From Hepsetus odoe (lineage: Eukaryota > Chordata > Actinopteri > Characiformes > Hepsetidae): a DNA stretch of 64,000 bases. The translations under genes and the position numbers were made by a program. The notes under the pieces were generated by a model. It had not been told where the DNA came from and did no database searches. It saw only the letters and a program-made list of their open reading frames with translations. The DNA lies in the NCBI GenBank assembly GCA_017165825.1, contig CM029366.1, positions 21,983,082-22,047,081 of the forward strand, written 5' to 3'. Below, in pieces: positions 34,812 to 44,993 of the stretch (its first letter is position 1; each line of letters begins with the position of its first letter).

Positions 34812-36300
34812 CAACATGTGCTTCTGAGTGTTTAAGTCAGTGCTTTGGATCTAATGACACCTTGTAACCTTATACTGAAACCAGAAATCTCAATGAATCT
34901 CTAAAACTGTACCCCATATGCATGATGACTGGACCATGCAGCTAAAATGTGGTTACAGTCAGATTAGATTGGGAAATAGCTCTCCTGTACAACAGCCCAC
35001 AAACCTCTCTCTGTGAAGGAACAGCCTTTCGTTCAGCTTTAACTGGTTTTTCACAAACAGTCAGGTCTTAACTTTCTAGCTTGAGGGCTCAGCTTAGAGA
35101 CACGGTGTAACAGGAGTTCAATAAATCACTCTTTTTTTCATAGCGTTTTAATAGTGCTTTAAGCTAGTCCACAGTGCATTTATTGGTTTGTACTTTATCT
35201 CTTTGGAACAAACTGAACAACTTTGTGTGCTCTTTCTACAGGACAGGCTGTCTGCTTTGATCTGTTCCGCCACTCCTTGCCAGTTGTTTTTCTGTCCTCC
35301 ACAGCAACAGCACCTGCTGGAGTGGTGTGCACAATAAATTCTCACCTTCACTGCAGTTTTACGAGGTCTGAAAAATGATGGCATTATGTGTCATCTGCAG
35401 TGGTTTCCCAAACAACAGCATTGTTCTTTCACAGCATATTCCACCTCCACAGACTGTTGTAAAATTCACTCTCGTAAAAATCTCGTAACTGGTTCCAGTT
35501 TCATCCCTTATGTTCCTACCACATGAAATTTTTATAACTGCAATAATAGAGAAAGCTGCAGGGATGGAAGGTTAATAGAATTTCTGAGAAGGACAGCCGT
35601 TACTTTCTCCAGTGCCTTTGCTTCAGTGGACACCTAAGACCGCAGGTAACATTAATAACATTCGTTTGAAACAAACGCATTTTAAAATGCTTATATGTGT
35701 TAACAATGGAAAATCTCTGTCTTTTACTTTATATCTGTGTCACCAGGTCATTTCTTCTGGTTATGTGGTGTATTGGAGCACTTGAAACATATGGCAGCCA
35801 ATTTTCAAAAAAACAACACACCTATGGATTCTTTTGGATATCATTACATCAGTCCAGAGACAGACAGCAGAGCTGGAGCTGGTAGAGATAAAGATGCTAG
35901 AAGAAGATTTGTGTGAGGAGTTAGGAGTCTCTAAAAAGATTTGTGTGAGGAGTTAGGAGTATTAGTAGATAGTAGGTAGTATTAGGAACAAATATATTAG
36001 AGGGCCAGCTCAGGATGCTTTGGAGAAGAGGAGAAAATTGGGAGAAGAAAGTTGAGGATGGAGCTGCCAGGCAATAGAAGAAGAAGAAGGATAAAGAGGA
36101 GGTTTAAGAATGTGATGAAAGAGGATCGTTATACAGGCAATCAGTGAGTAAGAAGAAGGAGCAGAGTTCTGGATGAAATGAAAACAGATGATCCACTTAA
36201 CAGGAGCAAAAAATGTTAATGCTTAGCAACAGCAATTAGATTTTTCTTCTTCTTCTTTTTCTTATTTTATTATTATTATTATTATTATCATTATTATAAT
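34812..36300. other. No gene recognised
   Basis: A 25-bp direct repeat (AAGATTTGTGTGAGGAGTTA and five more bases) is present at 35904-35928 and 35936-35960. An AGA-rich stretch follows to about 36180, then an ATT-type simple repeat near 36270-36300. No coding segment was seen. Confidence 0.5.
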
Positions 36301-36306
36301 TATTAT

Positions 36307-36562
36307 ATAGGGAGGCCTAGTGTTTAGGGACTAGGCCCCAGGATTGGAAGGTCATGGGTTCGAATCCCAGACCAGTAGGTTGCCCTGAGGTACCCTTCCC
36401 CATCCCCATCACTGCTCCCTGCAGGTACCATCCCCATCACTGCTCCCTGAGTGCTTTAAGTATCTGCCTCCTGCTGCATGGTGAGTGTATAGCTAAAAAG
36501 CAGAGGATGCACTTAGTTGTGGTTCAGTGTGTGCTGTGCTTTGTTTTGTAGTCACTTTCACT
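36307..36562 (+). repeat. SINE family 1 with internal duplication
   Basis: The head is worn (GGAGGCCTAGTGTTTAGGG) and the B-box-like GGGTTCGAATCCC is intact. The block containing CCATCCCCATCACTGCTCCCT occurs twice in succession (36400-36450). The tail ends GTAGTCACTTTCACTTC. Confidence 0.8.
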
Positions 36563-36826
36563 TCAATATTATTAATGATAATAGCAATAATAATGATAAC
36601 CCCTTCATGTGACAGACTGCTTACTACTCTCTTATTTATAAATCACTATTTACTGTAAGCTTACTCTGCCTTTAGCTCTATAACCTGTTTACATAATATG
36701 CTTAAAGATCTTTTTATTTGATTAGCAAGTTTAACATCCTGAGTCTCCCTAAGTCTAAGGGAACAATTCCAGTTCAAACTATGCACTTCTCAGTGCTGCT
36801 CCCTGAATATGAATGGGAGCTGTGTG

Positions 36827-36861
<35 letters not shown>

Positions 36862-37892
36862 CTGTGTGAGCCGTTCAAGCATTCGCTGCTGTGAACGTCT
36901 CCAGGGACCCTGCTGCTTATTGCAGGTTCCAATCTGAAAGAAGGTCCAGGGCTTTGTGGGAATGCATCTCTCACCCACAGGCTGGTGTTTCACATCAAAC
37001 CCAGCAGTGGGCTCAGAGAGAAAACAGCCGTAGGGACTCTCCTGCCTCCTCACTTCACCTGTAAAGCCCTGCTGTCACTTACTTAATCCACAGCTGTTCA
37101 CCAAATATGCACTGAAACCTTGCTGTCGGTTCAGACTTTAATTAATCTGTTTTTGTAAAAGCATAAAAGCATGTAGTAACATCATTTATTGTGGATGACT
37201 CAATGACGGTTGATAATGCTTCATGATACTGAGAATAAAGTTAAAAGAGTATTTTATCATATTATATTATATTATGTTATATTAAAATGAACAGTGAGTC
37301 TTTTAAACATCATTTATTTTGTAGAATATTTACAAAAAAACTGCATATTTTTTGACTCAATGATTAATTTAAACAGGGTGCTTATAAATTATGTTACCTT
37401 ACTTTAAACTAGGATTATTATATATAATAAATAGTTTCATTACATTAATTACACGCTTACTATATCCTAATTAAAGTACTTCCCTTGCAATTCATTGTAA
37501 CACTGTAATTTAGAAACTCAAGCCTCACATCTGCATGCGGTTTCTATCAGATCATTACTACTAACCCATTCCCCAGAATAAATTACACATGAAAACTCAG
37601 AGGTTTTCTCACATGTTAAATGTTTATCATAGTTTTTCTACTGATGGTTTTGCACACAAGTCATACATACACTGGGCCCACACTATGTACTTAGTACCTG
37701 CTATTTAAAGCTTTATTCTTTCATTTATTACATGGGGTCTATTGAATTCCTCGCTGAACAACTTATTCAGAATCCAAATGTTGTTTTAGTCAACACGTTT
37801 TAGTCATGATGTAAAATCTTGAACGGTGAAGATTGTGCAACAGTTGTTCTGCTTGTCTTCACCAATCCACGAATGCCTGCTTGCACGCGCAC

Positions 37893-37894
<2 letters not shown>
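36563..37894. other. No gene recognised
   Basis: AT-rich sequence with a GT repeat (36821-36868) and short ATATT iterations near 37255-37285. No exon-like segment was found. Confidence 0.5.

Positions 37895-37927
<33 letters not shown>
37895..37927. repeat. (GT)n microsatellite
   Basis: A TG run preceded by CACGCGCACGCG. Confidence 0.9.
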
Positions 37928-37928
<1 letters not shown>

Positions 37929-38215
37929 ACTTTAATCTAAGACCTTGTTGACTTGGGGATAAACAGTTGTCTATATTCATGAGACCTGGATTCCTCGTAG
38001 CTGCATCCAGCTGCAACATGGATGTCTTTTCCAATATTCAGCACTACACACGTCTTCATCGTCCACAACAGAATTAAAACAAGCCCCTCGTATTTTCCTT
38101 ACACCCCTCAGAGATAATCTCATCAGTGGAGCAGGTGGAACTCCAAGCCTCTCATTCATGCACAATATCAGGCACGAAACAGACAGGAACTAGGTTGTCC
38201 TGATTATCTGCCCTG

Positions 38216-38480
38216 TGGGGGCAGCGGTGGCCTAGTGGTCAGGGAGTTACCCCTAAGCATACCAAAGCTGAGCTCAGAGTCAAGGGAGATGAGAGAATCA
38301 AGATGACACTCATTCACTCACACCTACGGGGCAATTCAGCATCTCCAGTCCTCCTGATATGCATGTCTTTGGACTGCATGAGGAAACTCCCAGAAGAGGA
38401 AACCCTCAGACATGAGGAGAACATGACACTCCACACGGAAAGGACCCGGACCGTCCCGCCTGGGAATCTAACCAGGCACC
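38216..38480. repeat. SINE head fragment joined to a reverse family 3 fragment
   Basis: Plus-strand GCAGCGGTGGCCTAGTGGTC (38219-38250) stops after about 35 bases. From about 38312 a reverse family 3 segment follows (GGGGCAATTCAGCATCTCC, GCATGTCTTTGGACTGCATG, GGACCCGGACCGTCCCGCC). Confidence 0.6.
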
Positions 38481-38989
38481 ACCATGCCTGCCTTTATAGA
38501 TTTAATATTGTGTGTATTATTGTATGTATCTTATTTACTTTTTCCATTCAGTGTTGTAATCTACAATTAGCTTAGTTCACCCCATGTGGTACTTGTAGAA
38601 CTGTGTGACAAATACATTTCTACCTTGATTTGAATCTTATGGGTTTTATCTGTTATCATTTCTTATCTCATTCACAAACATGGCTGCTGTTTTAAGACTG
38701 CCATATTAATGTTGATGTCTAGGTTGCTCACACAGAGAATGAGGAGCAGTGAGTAGATTTGGAGGGATTGTGGACGTTCTCCCAGCTGTCAGTGTTGGAG
38801 CAGCTCCTCCGCTCTTTTCTAGAGGCTCGTTTTCGTTGCGACACCTAGTGGCTGTTGTTGTTACTGCAGGCGTCCCTGCTGCCAAGGGGGGCAAAAGAGC
38901 AGCAAAGACGACAAAAAAGCCCCTTAAAAGAGCGGCTAGGGTGGCCATTTATGATTTAACCAGTTTCAAATCCCCAACAGTGCGAACTG

Positions 38990-39900
38990 TAGTGATTACA
39001 GGCGAAGTTGTTAGTTCCTCTGTCCGCGGAGCTGGGACTGACGGGTGCACCTCTATGGTGTGTTGGGGTTTCACGGTGCATCCTGGGATGCGCTCCGTGT
39101 TTGCCTCAGCTATCAAGATGGCCGAGAATGTTTGGTTGAGGGGCTGGAGCTAAACTCACACCGAGCCCGAGCGACTGTGATGTTGAAAGGCAGGATTGTT
39201 CGTCCGCTACAGACCATTTTCAGAAGTAAGCTGTCAGCTTGCCGCTCGGGTTGTGTGTGTTTTGTGTTTTTAGGGGTTTGTTTGCGGCCGCTCGGGTGCC
39301 CGACCCTGCGCTCCTGCGCTGCGGGGAGAGAGCGCGGCTCCTGCGGCCTGAGGGGCCGCGCGAGACCCGGGCAGGGTCCGGCCTGTGCCGGCTGTGTTAA
39401 CGGGGGGCAGCGCGAGGTGGAGAGACCAGGTCCTGCGAGCCTGAACGGCTGGGAGTTCGTCCCCGCTTGAGGAAGCAAAAGGCTAGGCTAGTTAGCGTGC
39501 TAGCAGATTAGCTGCGCGCTCCTGACAGTTCCTGCGAGGTTACGGCGGCGGGCTGCTGGGCGCTCAGAGGGCGATCTTTTCCTGCTTAGTTGGTCGTTTT
39601 TGCTTGACCTTTAGTGCTGGACTGGCTGTTTGGGATAGTGGTTCTGCCGTGGTTGACGGGGGAAGTTAGCCGAGAGTCCGGACCGTGTTTGTGCACAGTC
39701 ATACCCCCCCACCCCCCCACCGCCCCCCCGGCGGCCTGTCCAGCACGGACTTCCAGCTGAGCTTCACCTCCACACTGTCCCTCAACACCGCTCTCGCGCC
39801 TCTCCGCGCTCAGCCCTGCCTGGCCTCTGACACTCTGCCCGTCAGTGGTGTTATTGGACTTTTTTCCACAGCACCTGTCACTTAACTCAGGCTGCACACG
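38990..39900 (+). promoter_or_regulatory. CpG-rich promoter region of ube3a
   Basis: CpG density rises sharply between about 39010 and 39600, including a NotI-type GCGGCCGC at 39284-39291, against a CpG-poor background. No TATA box is evident. CAAGATGGCC at 39114-39123 matches the YY1-type element often found at transcription starts of TATA-less genes. The probable first exon splice donor (GTAAGC at 39226) lies inside. Promoter identity is inferred from composition and position. Confidence 0.7.
39110..39225 (+). other. ube3a: Probable non-coding first exon of ube3a
   Basis: The exon is inferred from the YY1-like start at 39114 and the donor AGAA/GTAAGC at 39225/39226. The 5' end is uncertain. 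It has no required coding role: the coding frame begins only in the second and third exons. Confidence 0.45.
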
Positions 39901-40117
39901 ATCATAAACACACACACACACCCTCGATCTGACCCTTGTGTTTTCCCTTAGTGTCAAAGTTCTTGTTCATCTGTACACCTGTTTCCCCCACACTGTAACC
40001 TTCCTGTTTCTACTGTTTAGGTGAAGTTTGATATAAGATAGTTAGTCCAGAGCTAAACCCATCCTCTCCTCATCTATAATGGTTGTTTCTAACCTTTTTT
40101 TTTTTTTCCCTCTACAG

Positions 40118-40165
40118 TTCGAAGCACAGAAGAGTCCAGCATTGGAAACTTTAAGCGAGTCTAAT
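40118..40165 (+). other. ube3a: ube3a 48-nt exon 2: 5' UTR plus first two bases of the start codon
   Basis: A strong pyrimidine tract and CTACAG precede it, and it ends CTAAT before donor GTGAGT. Its last two bases, AT, join the first base, G, of the next exon to make the ATG. An in-frame TAA ten bases before that ATG shows that translation cannot come from further upstream. Confidence 0.8.
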
Positions 40166-43100
40166 GTGAGTATATGTCCCTTTTGGGATACAGCCCTTGA
40201 ACAGTTTTACAAAAGCATCTTTGCACTGTCCATTCTCAGGCTGTTTGTACTGATGCTTGTATCCTGGAAAATAATAATATATTTTTTCAGAAGCCAAAAA
40301 GCTATAGTCAGCGCTGTGAATTGATTTGAACTCTTACATCTTTGTTATGGATGCTGTTTGACTGCATTAAACACGCCTGGGTTTAACGATCAGCATGCAG
40401 CCAGAATACAAGATAAAGTGCAGTGAATATATTTTAAGTATGTTCTTAAGGATCAAATGGTCAGCTAGAATATAGCATGAAATGATTCTGACGTCATGCT
40501 GCATGAGAATTGGCATTTTCGAAGCCTCCGTTATTTTTCTTTGTGCGCTGTGTTGGGTTTTGCAGTAAAACTTGTTCTTTAATACCTTGATGAATATTTG
40601 TACATTCCACCTTTTATTTTTTGTCTGATCATTTTCATCTTTAATTAGAGCTTCTGCAACTGAAATAACTGAGATATTAATCACAAGTATTTGGTTTGCA
40701 AGTTCTTAAACATGTGTATCCTGATTGCAGAATTGAAGGGGCTGTACTGCATTGGCACTCTATACTTTTTGACACTTTTGTTGCAGAATAACATTTGCTG
40801 TACTTTGGCCTTAATGCCTTGCTACCCTGTTTGAATGTCTGATGCAGGAAGCGAGCGGCTGCAAAGCATCTAATTGAGCGTTACTACCACCAGTTAACTG
40901 AGGGCTGTGGAAATGAGGCCTGCACGAACGAGGCTTGTGGCTCCTCTCCGGGTTTCCGGCGCATGGATAACAATGCAGCGGCTATTAAGGCCCTGGAGCT
41001 GTATAAGAATAACGCCAAACTGTGTGATCCTCACCCCTCTAAGAAAGGCGCCAGCTCAGCTTTCCCAGAGAACAGTGCCAAAGGAGCCCACAATTTCTCT
41101 GCTTGCAGCAACGGGAAGATGAACCACAAGGATCTGCCTCCTACTAGGGAAAACTTTAGGGGTAGGCATATCTTACCTCTTGCATTTTCATTTGCTTTGC
41201 TTTCATAATTATTTTTTTATTTATTTTTTTTTTTCACAATGTTTAATTATTGTCACGTAAACCTTATTTTCACTTTGATTTTTCAGATTTGAATTATTTG
41301 ACAGAGGAGAAGGTTTATGAAATTCTTGCTCTCTGTGGTGAGACAGAAGACTATTCCCCTTTGATTCGTGTCATTGGGAGGGTCTTCTCTAGTGCAGAAA
41401 GCCTTGTGCAGAGCTTTCGCAAAGCTAAGCAACACACCAAGGAGGAACTGAAATCTTTGCAGACCAAGGACGAGGACAAGGATGAAGACGAGAAAGAGAC
41501 TGCCTCTGGTTCAGCTAGTGCCATGGAAGTGGACCCTGATGCTGCTGCTGCTTCCAGTGGAGAAGGGGCCTCTCATGACGGTAACAACGTGCAAAAGCTG
41601 GGTCCAGTTGAGGTGTCTGTGGACATTGAAGCAGTAAGAAGAGTTTACGACAGATTATTGTCCAATGAAAAGATTGAGGCTGCATTCCTGAATGCATTGG
41701 TGTACCTGTCGCCTAATGTGGAATGTGACCTCACTTACCATAATGTATATGCCGCTGACCCCAATTATTTGAACGTGTTCATCATCGTCATGGAGAACAG
41801 CAATCTACACAGTCCCGAGTACCTGGAGATTGCCCTGCCACAGTTCTGCAAGGCCATGAGCAAGCTACCTCTCCCAGCTCTGGCAAAGTTAGCACGGCTT
41901 TGGTCGCAATATGGCGCAGACCAGATCCGGCGCCTGGTGGAAACTTTCCAGCAGCTCATCACCTACACGGTTATCAGCAATGAGTTCAACAGCGACAACC
42001 TTGTTAATGAGGATGATGGTGTGGTGGCTGCCACCAAGTGCTTGAAAATCGTCTACTATGCAAACGTGCTGGGCGGCGACCTGGACACGGACCACAATGA
42101 GGAAGAGGATGATGAACCTATTCCTGAGTCCAGTGAGCTGACCCTGCAAGAGCTGCTGGGTGAGGAGCGGCGTAACAAGAAAGGGCCGCGCATAGACCCA
42201 CTGGAGACAGAGCTAGGCATCCGTACGTCTGACTGCCGCAGGCCCCTCATCCCTTTTGAGGAGTTCATCAACGAACCTCTAAATGATGTGCTGGAAATGG
42301 ACAAGGACTACACTTTCTTCAAAGTGGAGACGGAGAGCAAATTTTCCTTCATGACCTGTCCTTTCATCCTTAACGCTGTGACGAAAAACTTGGGCCTCTA
42401 CTATGACAACCGAATCCGCATGTACAGTGAGCGCAGGATCACTGCCCTCTATAGCCTGGTGCAGGGACAGCAGCTCAATCCATACCTGCGCCTCAAAGTG
42501 CGCAGAGATCACATCATAGACGATGCTCTTGTCCGGGTAAGTCTGAAGCAAATTAGTGGGGATCTTCTCAGGTAATGGAAATTTTATTGGTTAGACAACA
42601 AAACTGTTACATCTACATTTGTAAAATAATTTTTTTAAACAACTTCTGAAAGGATATAGTGTTCGTGGATGGAAATATGGTGATGACAAAAACTGTTATG
42701 CTTGTTTGTAATTTCAGCTGGAGATGATTGCCATGGAGAACCCAGCAGACTTGAAGAAGCAGCTGTATGTGGAGTTTGAAGGAGAGCAAGGGGTGGACGA
42801 AGGGGGAGTTTCCAAAGAGTTCTTTCAGCTGGTAGTAGAAGAGATCTTTAACCCAGATATAGGTACTAATGATAAAACTTTCATGAATATCATGAAAGTC
42901 TTTGTCTTTTGATTTCTTGTAAGAAACTGCTTCACATTTCTACTGTTTAGATTATAGTGGCAGGTTATATAGCAGATTGTAAAGATGCCTTGCTATATTA
43001 GAGAGCATCCTTCTTCTGAAGGATAGTCTGTTTTGTATGTGCTTTGTAAAAGTGACAGATGTTAAAATGTACCATTTAGAATGTGAATTGGATTTAGATT

Positions 43101-44993
43101 GAAGAAATTTTAATTTTATTGGAATCACTGTCGGCTGTAAACTTCACATCAGCATGCTTTGTAATGAGTCTTGCCTTTCCCCTGTTTTTTCCATGTTTTC
43201 TACAGGGATGTTCACCTATGATGAAAGCACAAAGCTTTTCTGGTTCAACCCTTCATCATTTGAGAATGAAGGCCAGTTCACTTTGATAGGGATTGTCCTG
43301 GGCCTAGCTATCTACAATAACTGTATTCTGGACGTGCACTTCCCTATGGTGGTTTACAGAAAGCTAATGGGAAAGAAAGGAACCTTTCGAGACCTTGCAG
43401 ATTCTCATCCGGTAGTACAGTTTTGGCTGTTTCTTTATTCTTTGTTGTAATGTCAAACCAAGGCGTTATTGAAATCTGTTGTCATTAAGATGTCAAAAAG
43501 AGTTAGGTATTGTGTAGCTTTTTTTTTTTATTATTTATTTATTTATTTTTTATATATATAGGAGAAACTGCCTTGACATTTATGGCATTTAGCAAACACT
43601 CTAGAGCGACTTACAGTTGCTCACTACAGAGACCGTCCCCCTGGAGCAACTCTTGGTAAAGGGTCATACTCAGGGGTATTACTAGGGATGGGATTTGAAC
43701 CTGTGACCTCTTGGTCCATAGATACCCCTACACTCTCAGGAGAACGAATCCTGAAACAAATGAAACTCATATCAAATATCTTGTTTATTTAGCTAGTAAA
43801 TTCAGGACATAGAAACACCCTAAATGGTAACTTTTCATTGAATGTGCCTCTGCCTTGTGCAGGTTCTTTATCAGAGTCTGAAGGAGCTAATGGAGCATGA
43901 GGGCAATGTGGAAGAGGACATGATGATCACGTTCCAGATATCACAGACAGATCTGTTTGGAAACCCTATTATGTACGATTTAAGGGAAGGTGGAGACAAA
44001 ATTCCTGTCACCAATGATAACAGAAAGGTCTGTCATTCTTTAAGGCAAAAAGTATAGTTAAAAGCTGTATAAATTTAGTTGTGTACTGAGATTAACTTTG
44101 TTTCTGCAGGAATTTGTCGCACTGTATGCTGAATATATGCTCAACAAAAGTGTGGAGAAACAGTTCAAGGCATTCAGGAGAGGTTTCCATATGGTCACCA
44201 ATGAGTCTCCACTGAAGTATCTGTTTCGACCCGAGGAAATTGAGCTGCTTATATGTGGCAGCAGGGTAAGTGAGCTTCATACAAAGTTACAGACATCTGA
44301 TCTTGCTCACACTGTATATACTGTGCATGGTTTGGGAAAATACCTTTTGTTTTCTTCTTCACCTCCAGAATCTTGACTTTCAAGCACTTGAAGAGACAAC
44401 AGAATACGATGGCGGTTACAACAAAGATTGTCGCATTATTAAGTATGGGAGGGGAAAAAAGATGTTCAGTTTTAAACATGTTAAAGTGTTTATTTTTGAT
44501 GTCCAACACTGATCTGGCTTAGATGATTACACTATAAATAATGTTTACATAATATTATGTAGTTCTCTGAATACGAAGATAGAGACAGTGTGGTTGTGTT
44601 TGCCCTTTAGGGACTTCTGGGAGACAGTGCACTCATTTGGACAAGAGCAGAAAAGGCTGTTTCTGCAGTTCACCACAGGCACAGACAGAGCCCCTGTTGG
44701 CGGCTTAGGCAAATTGAAGATGATCATTGCCAAAAATGGGCCAGACTCCGATAGGTAATGGCATAGTTTAGCTTCAAAGTCGTCTTTTTCACGTTTTGCC
44801 TTCTATTTGCCCTTAACATTTCAGTCTTTGTGTAAATCCTTTGAAATTCTTTCTCTCTTTGTTACCTGTCAGGTTACCAACCTCTCACACCTGCTTCAAC
44901 GTGCTGCTTCTCCCAGAATACTCCACCAAGGAAAAACTTAGAGAGAGACTCCTCAAAGCTATCACTTACGCCAAAGGCTTTGGCATGCTCTGA
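40164..44993 (+). CDS. ube3a: E3 ubiquitin-protein ligase UBE3A (E6AP), complete, 858 aa
   Basis: Seen: coding segments 40164-40165, 40848-41161, 41287-42536, 42718-42862, 43206-43411, 43863-44027, 44110-44265, 44369-44442, 44611-44754 and 44873-44993 (TGA at 44991), all with AG/GT borders and agreeing phases. The protein is 858 residues (human isoform 1 has 852). An N-terminal AZUL zinc finger has Cys 21, 26, 31 and 60. An acidic low-complexity stretch lies near residues 165-205, an LTLQELL helix at about 390-396, and a HECT domain fills the last 350 or so residues. The catalytic Cys is 826 in HTCFNVLLLPEY, and the C-terminus is AKGFGML. Family knowledge: a HECT ligase accepts ubiquitin from an E2 on this Cys and passes it to substrates in nucleus and cytosol. 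Human loss of the maternal copy causes Angelman syndrome. It lies downstream of atp10a in the same direction and converges with cnga3. Confidence 0.98.
40848..41161 (+). CDS. ube3a: ube3a exon 3: AZUL zinc finger
   Basis: The first base completes ATG; the reading is MKRAAAKHLIERYYHQLTEG, then the Cys cluster of AZUL (CGNEACTNEACG), MDNNAAAIKALELYKNNAKL and CDPHPSKKGASS. The donor GTAGGC follows a phase-1 G. The four zinc ligands known from human UBE3A are present, while the extra human Cys at position 34 is Ser. Confidence 0.95.
41287..42536 (+). CDS. ube3a: ube3a exon 4: large central exon
   Basis: This 1250-base exon encodes about residues 106-522. It starts DLNYLTEEKVYEILALCGET and includes an acidic, Ala/Ser-rich segment, the PIPESSELTLQELLGEERR segment (the LxxLL helix used by papillomavirus E6 in mammals), and the beginning of the HECT region (LRLKVRRDHIIDDALVR). 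Donor GTAAGT. Confidence 0.97.
42718..42862 (+). CDS. ube3a: ube3a exon 5: HECT N-lobe
   Basis: It reads LEMIAMENPADLKKQLYVEF, then GEQGVDEGGVSKEFFQLVVE and EIFNPDI. Phase-1 donor GTACTA. Confidence 0.95.
43206..43411 (+). CDS. ube3a: ube3a exon 6: HECT N-lobe
   Basis: It reads GMFTYDESTKLFWFNPSSFE, then QFTLIGIVLGLAIYNNCILD and ends FRDLADSHP at donor GTAGTA. Confidence 0.95.
43574..43737 (-). repeat. SINE family 2 in a ube3a intron, reverse
   Basis: The tail end (GGCATTTAGCAAACACTC) comes first; the head side (GGGATTTGAACCTGTGACC, TCTTGGTCCATAGATACC) comes last. AGGAGAA at 43560-43566 and 43738-43744 is a likely worn target-site duplication. Confidence 0.75.
43863..44027 (+). CDS. ube3a: ube3a exon 7: HECT N-lobe
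   Basis: Fifty-five codons read VLYQSLKELMEHEGNVEEDM, then ITFQISQTDLFGNPIMYDL to NRK. The donor is GTCTGT, a weaker splice site than its neighbours. Confidence 0.93.
44110..44265 (+). CDS. ube3a: ube3a exon 8: HECT
   Basis: Fifty-two codons read EFVALYAEYMLNKSVEKQFK, then AFRRGFHMVTNESPLKYLFR and PEEIELLICGSR. Donor GTAAGT. Confidence 0.95.
44369..44442 (+). CDS. ube3a: ube3a exon 9: HECT
   Basis: It reads NLDFQALEETTEYDGGYNKD, then CRIIK with the Lys codon split at donor GTATGG. The segment after GGY differs from the human protein, which has TRDSVLIR. Confidence 0.92.
44611..44754 (+). CDS. ube3a: ube3a exon 10: HECT
   Basis: It reads DFWETVHSFGQEQKRLFLQF, then TTGTDRAPVGGLGKLKMIIA and KNGPDSDR. 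Phase-2 donor GTAATG. Confidence 0.95.
   Translation, partial: GLLGDSALIWTRAEKAVSAVHHRHRQSPCWRLRQIEDDHCQKWARLR
44873..44993 (+). CDS. ube3a: ube3a exon 11: catalytic cysteine and C-terminus
   Basis: It encodes LPTSHTCFNVLLLPEYSTKE and then the terminal ITYAKGFGML before TGA. The Cys in SHTCF (residue 826) is the ubiquitin-accepting residue of the HECT C-lobe. Confidence 0.97.

Noticed and set aside
38706..38948. An 80-codon minus-strand frame upstream of ube3a with a signal-peptide-like start (MATLAALLRGFFVVF)
   Set aside because: The hydrophobic start is suggestive, but the rest is low-complexity and Pro/Thr-rich, the context at -3 is T, and no second exon or homology is visible. Most likely chance next to GC-rich sequence.
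38749..39470. Open frames across the CpG-rich region (134 and 141 codons)
   Set aside because: GC-rich sequence lacks stop codons by chance. The frames cross the inferred exon 1 donor and do not resemble any UBE3A N-terminus.
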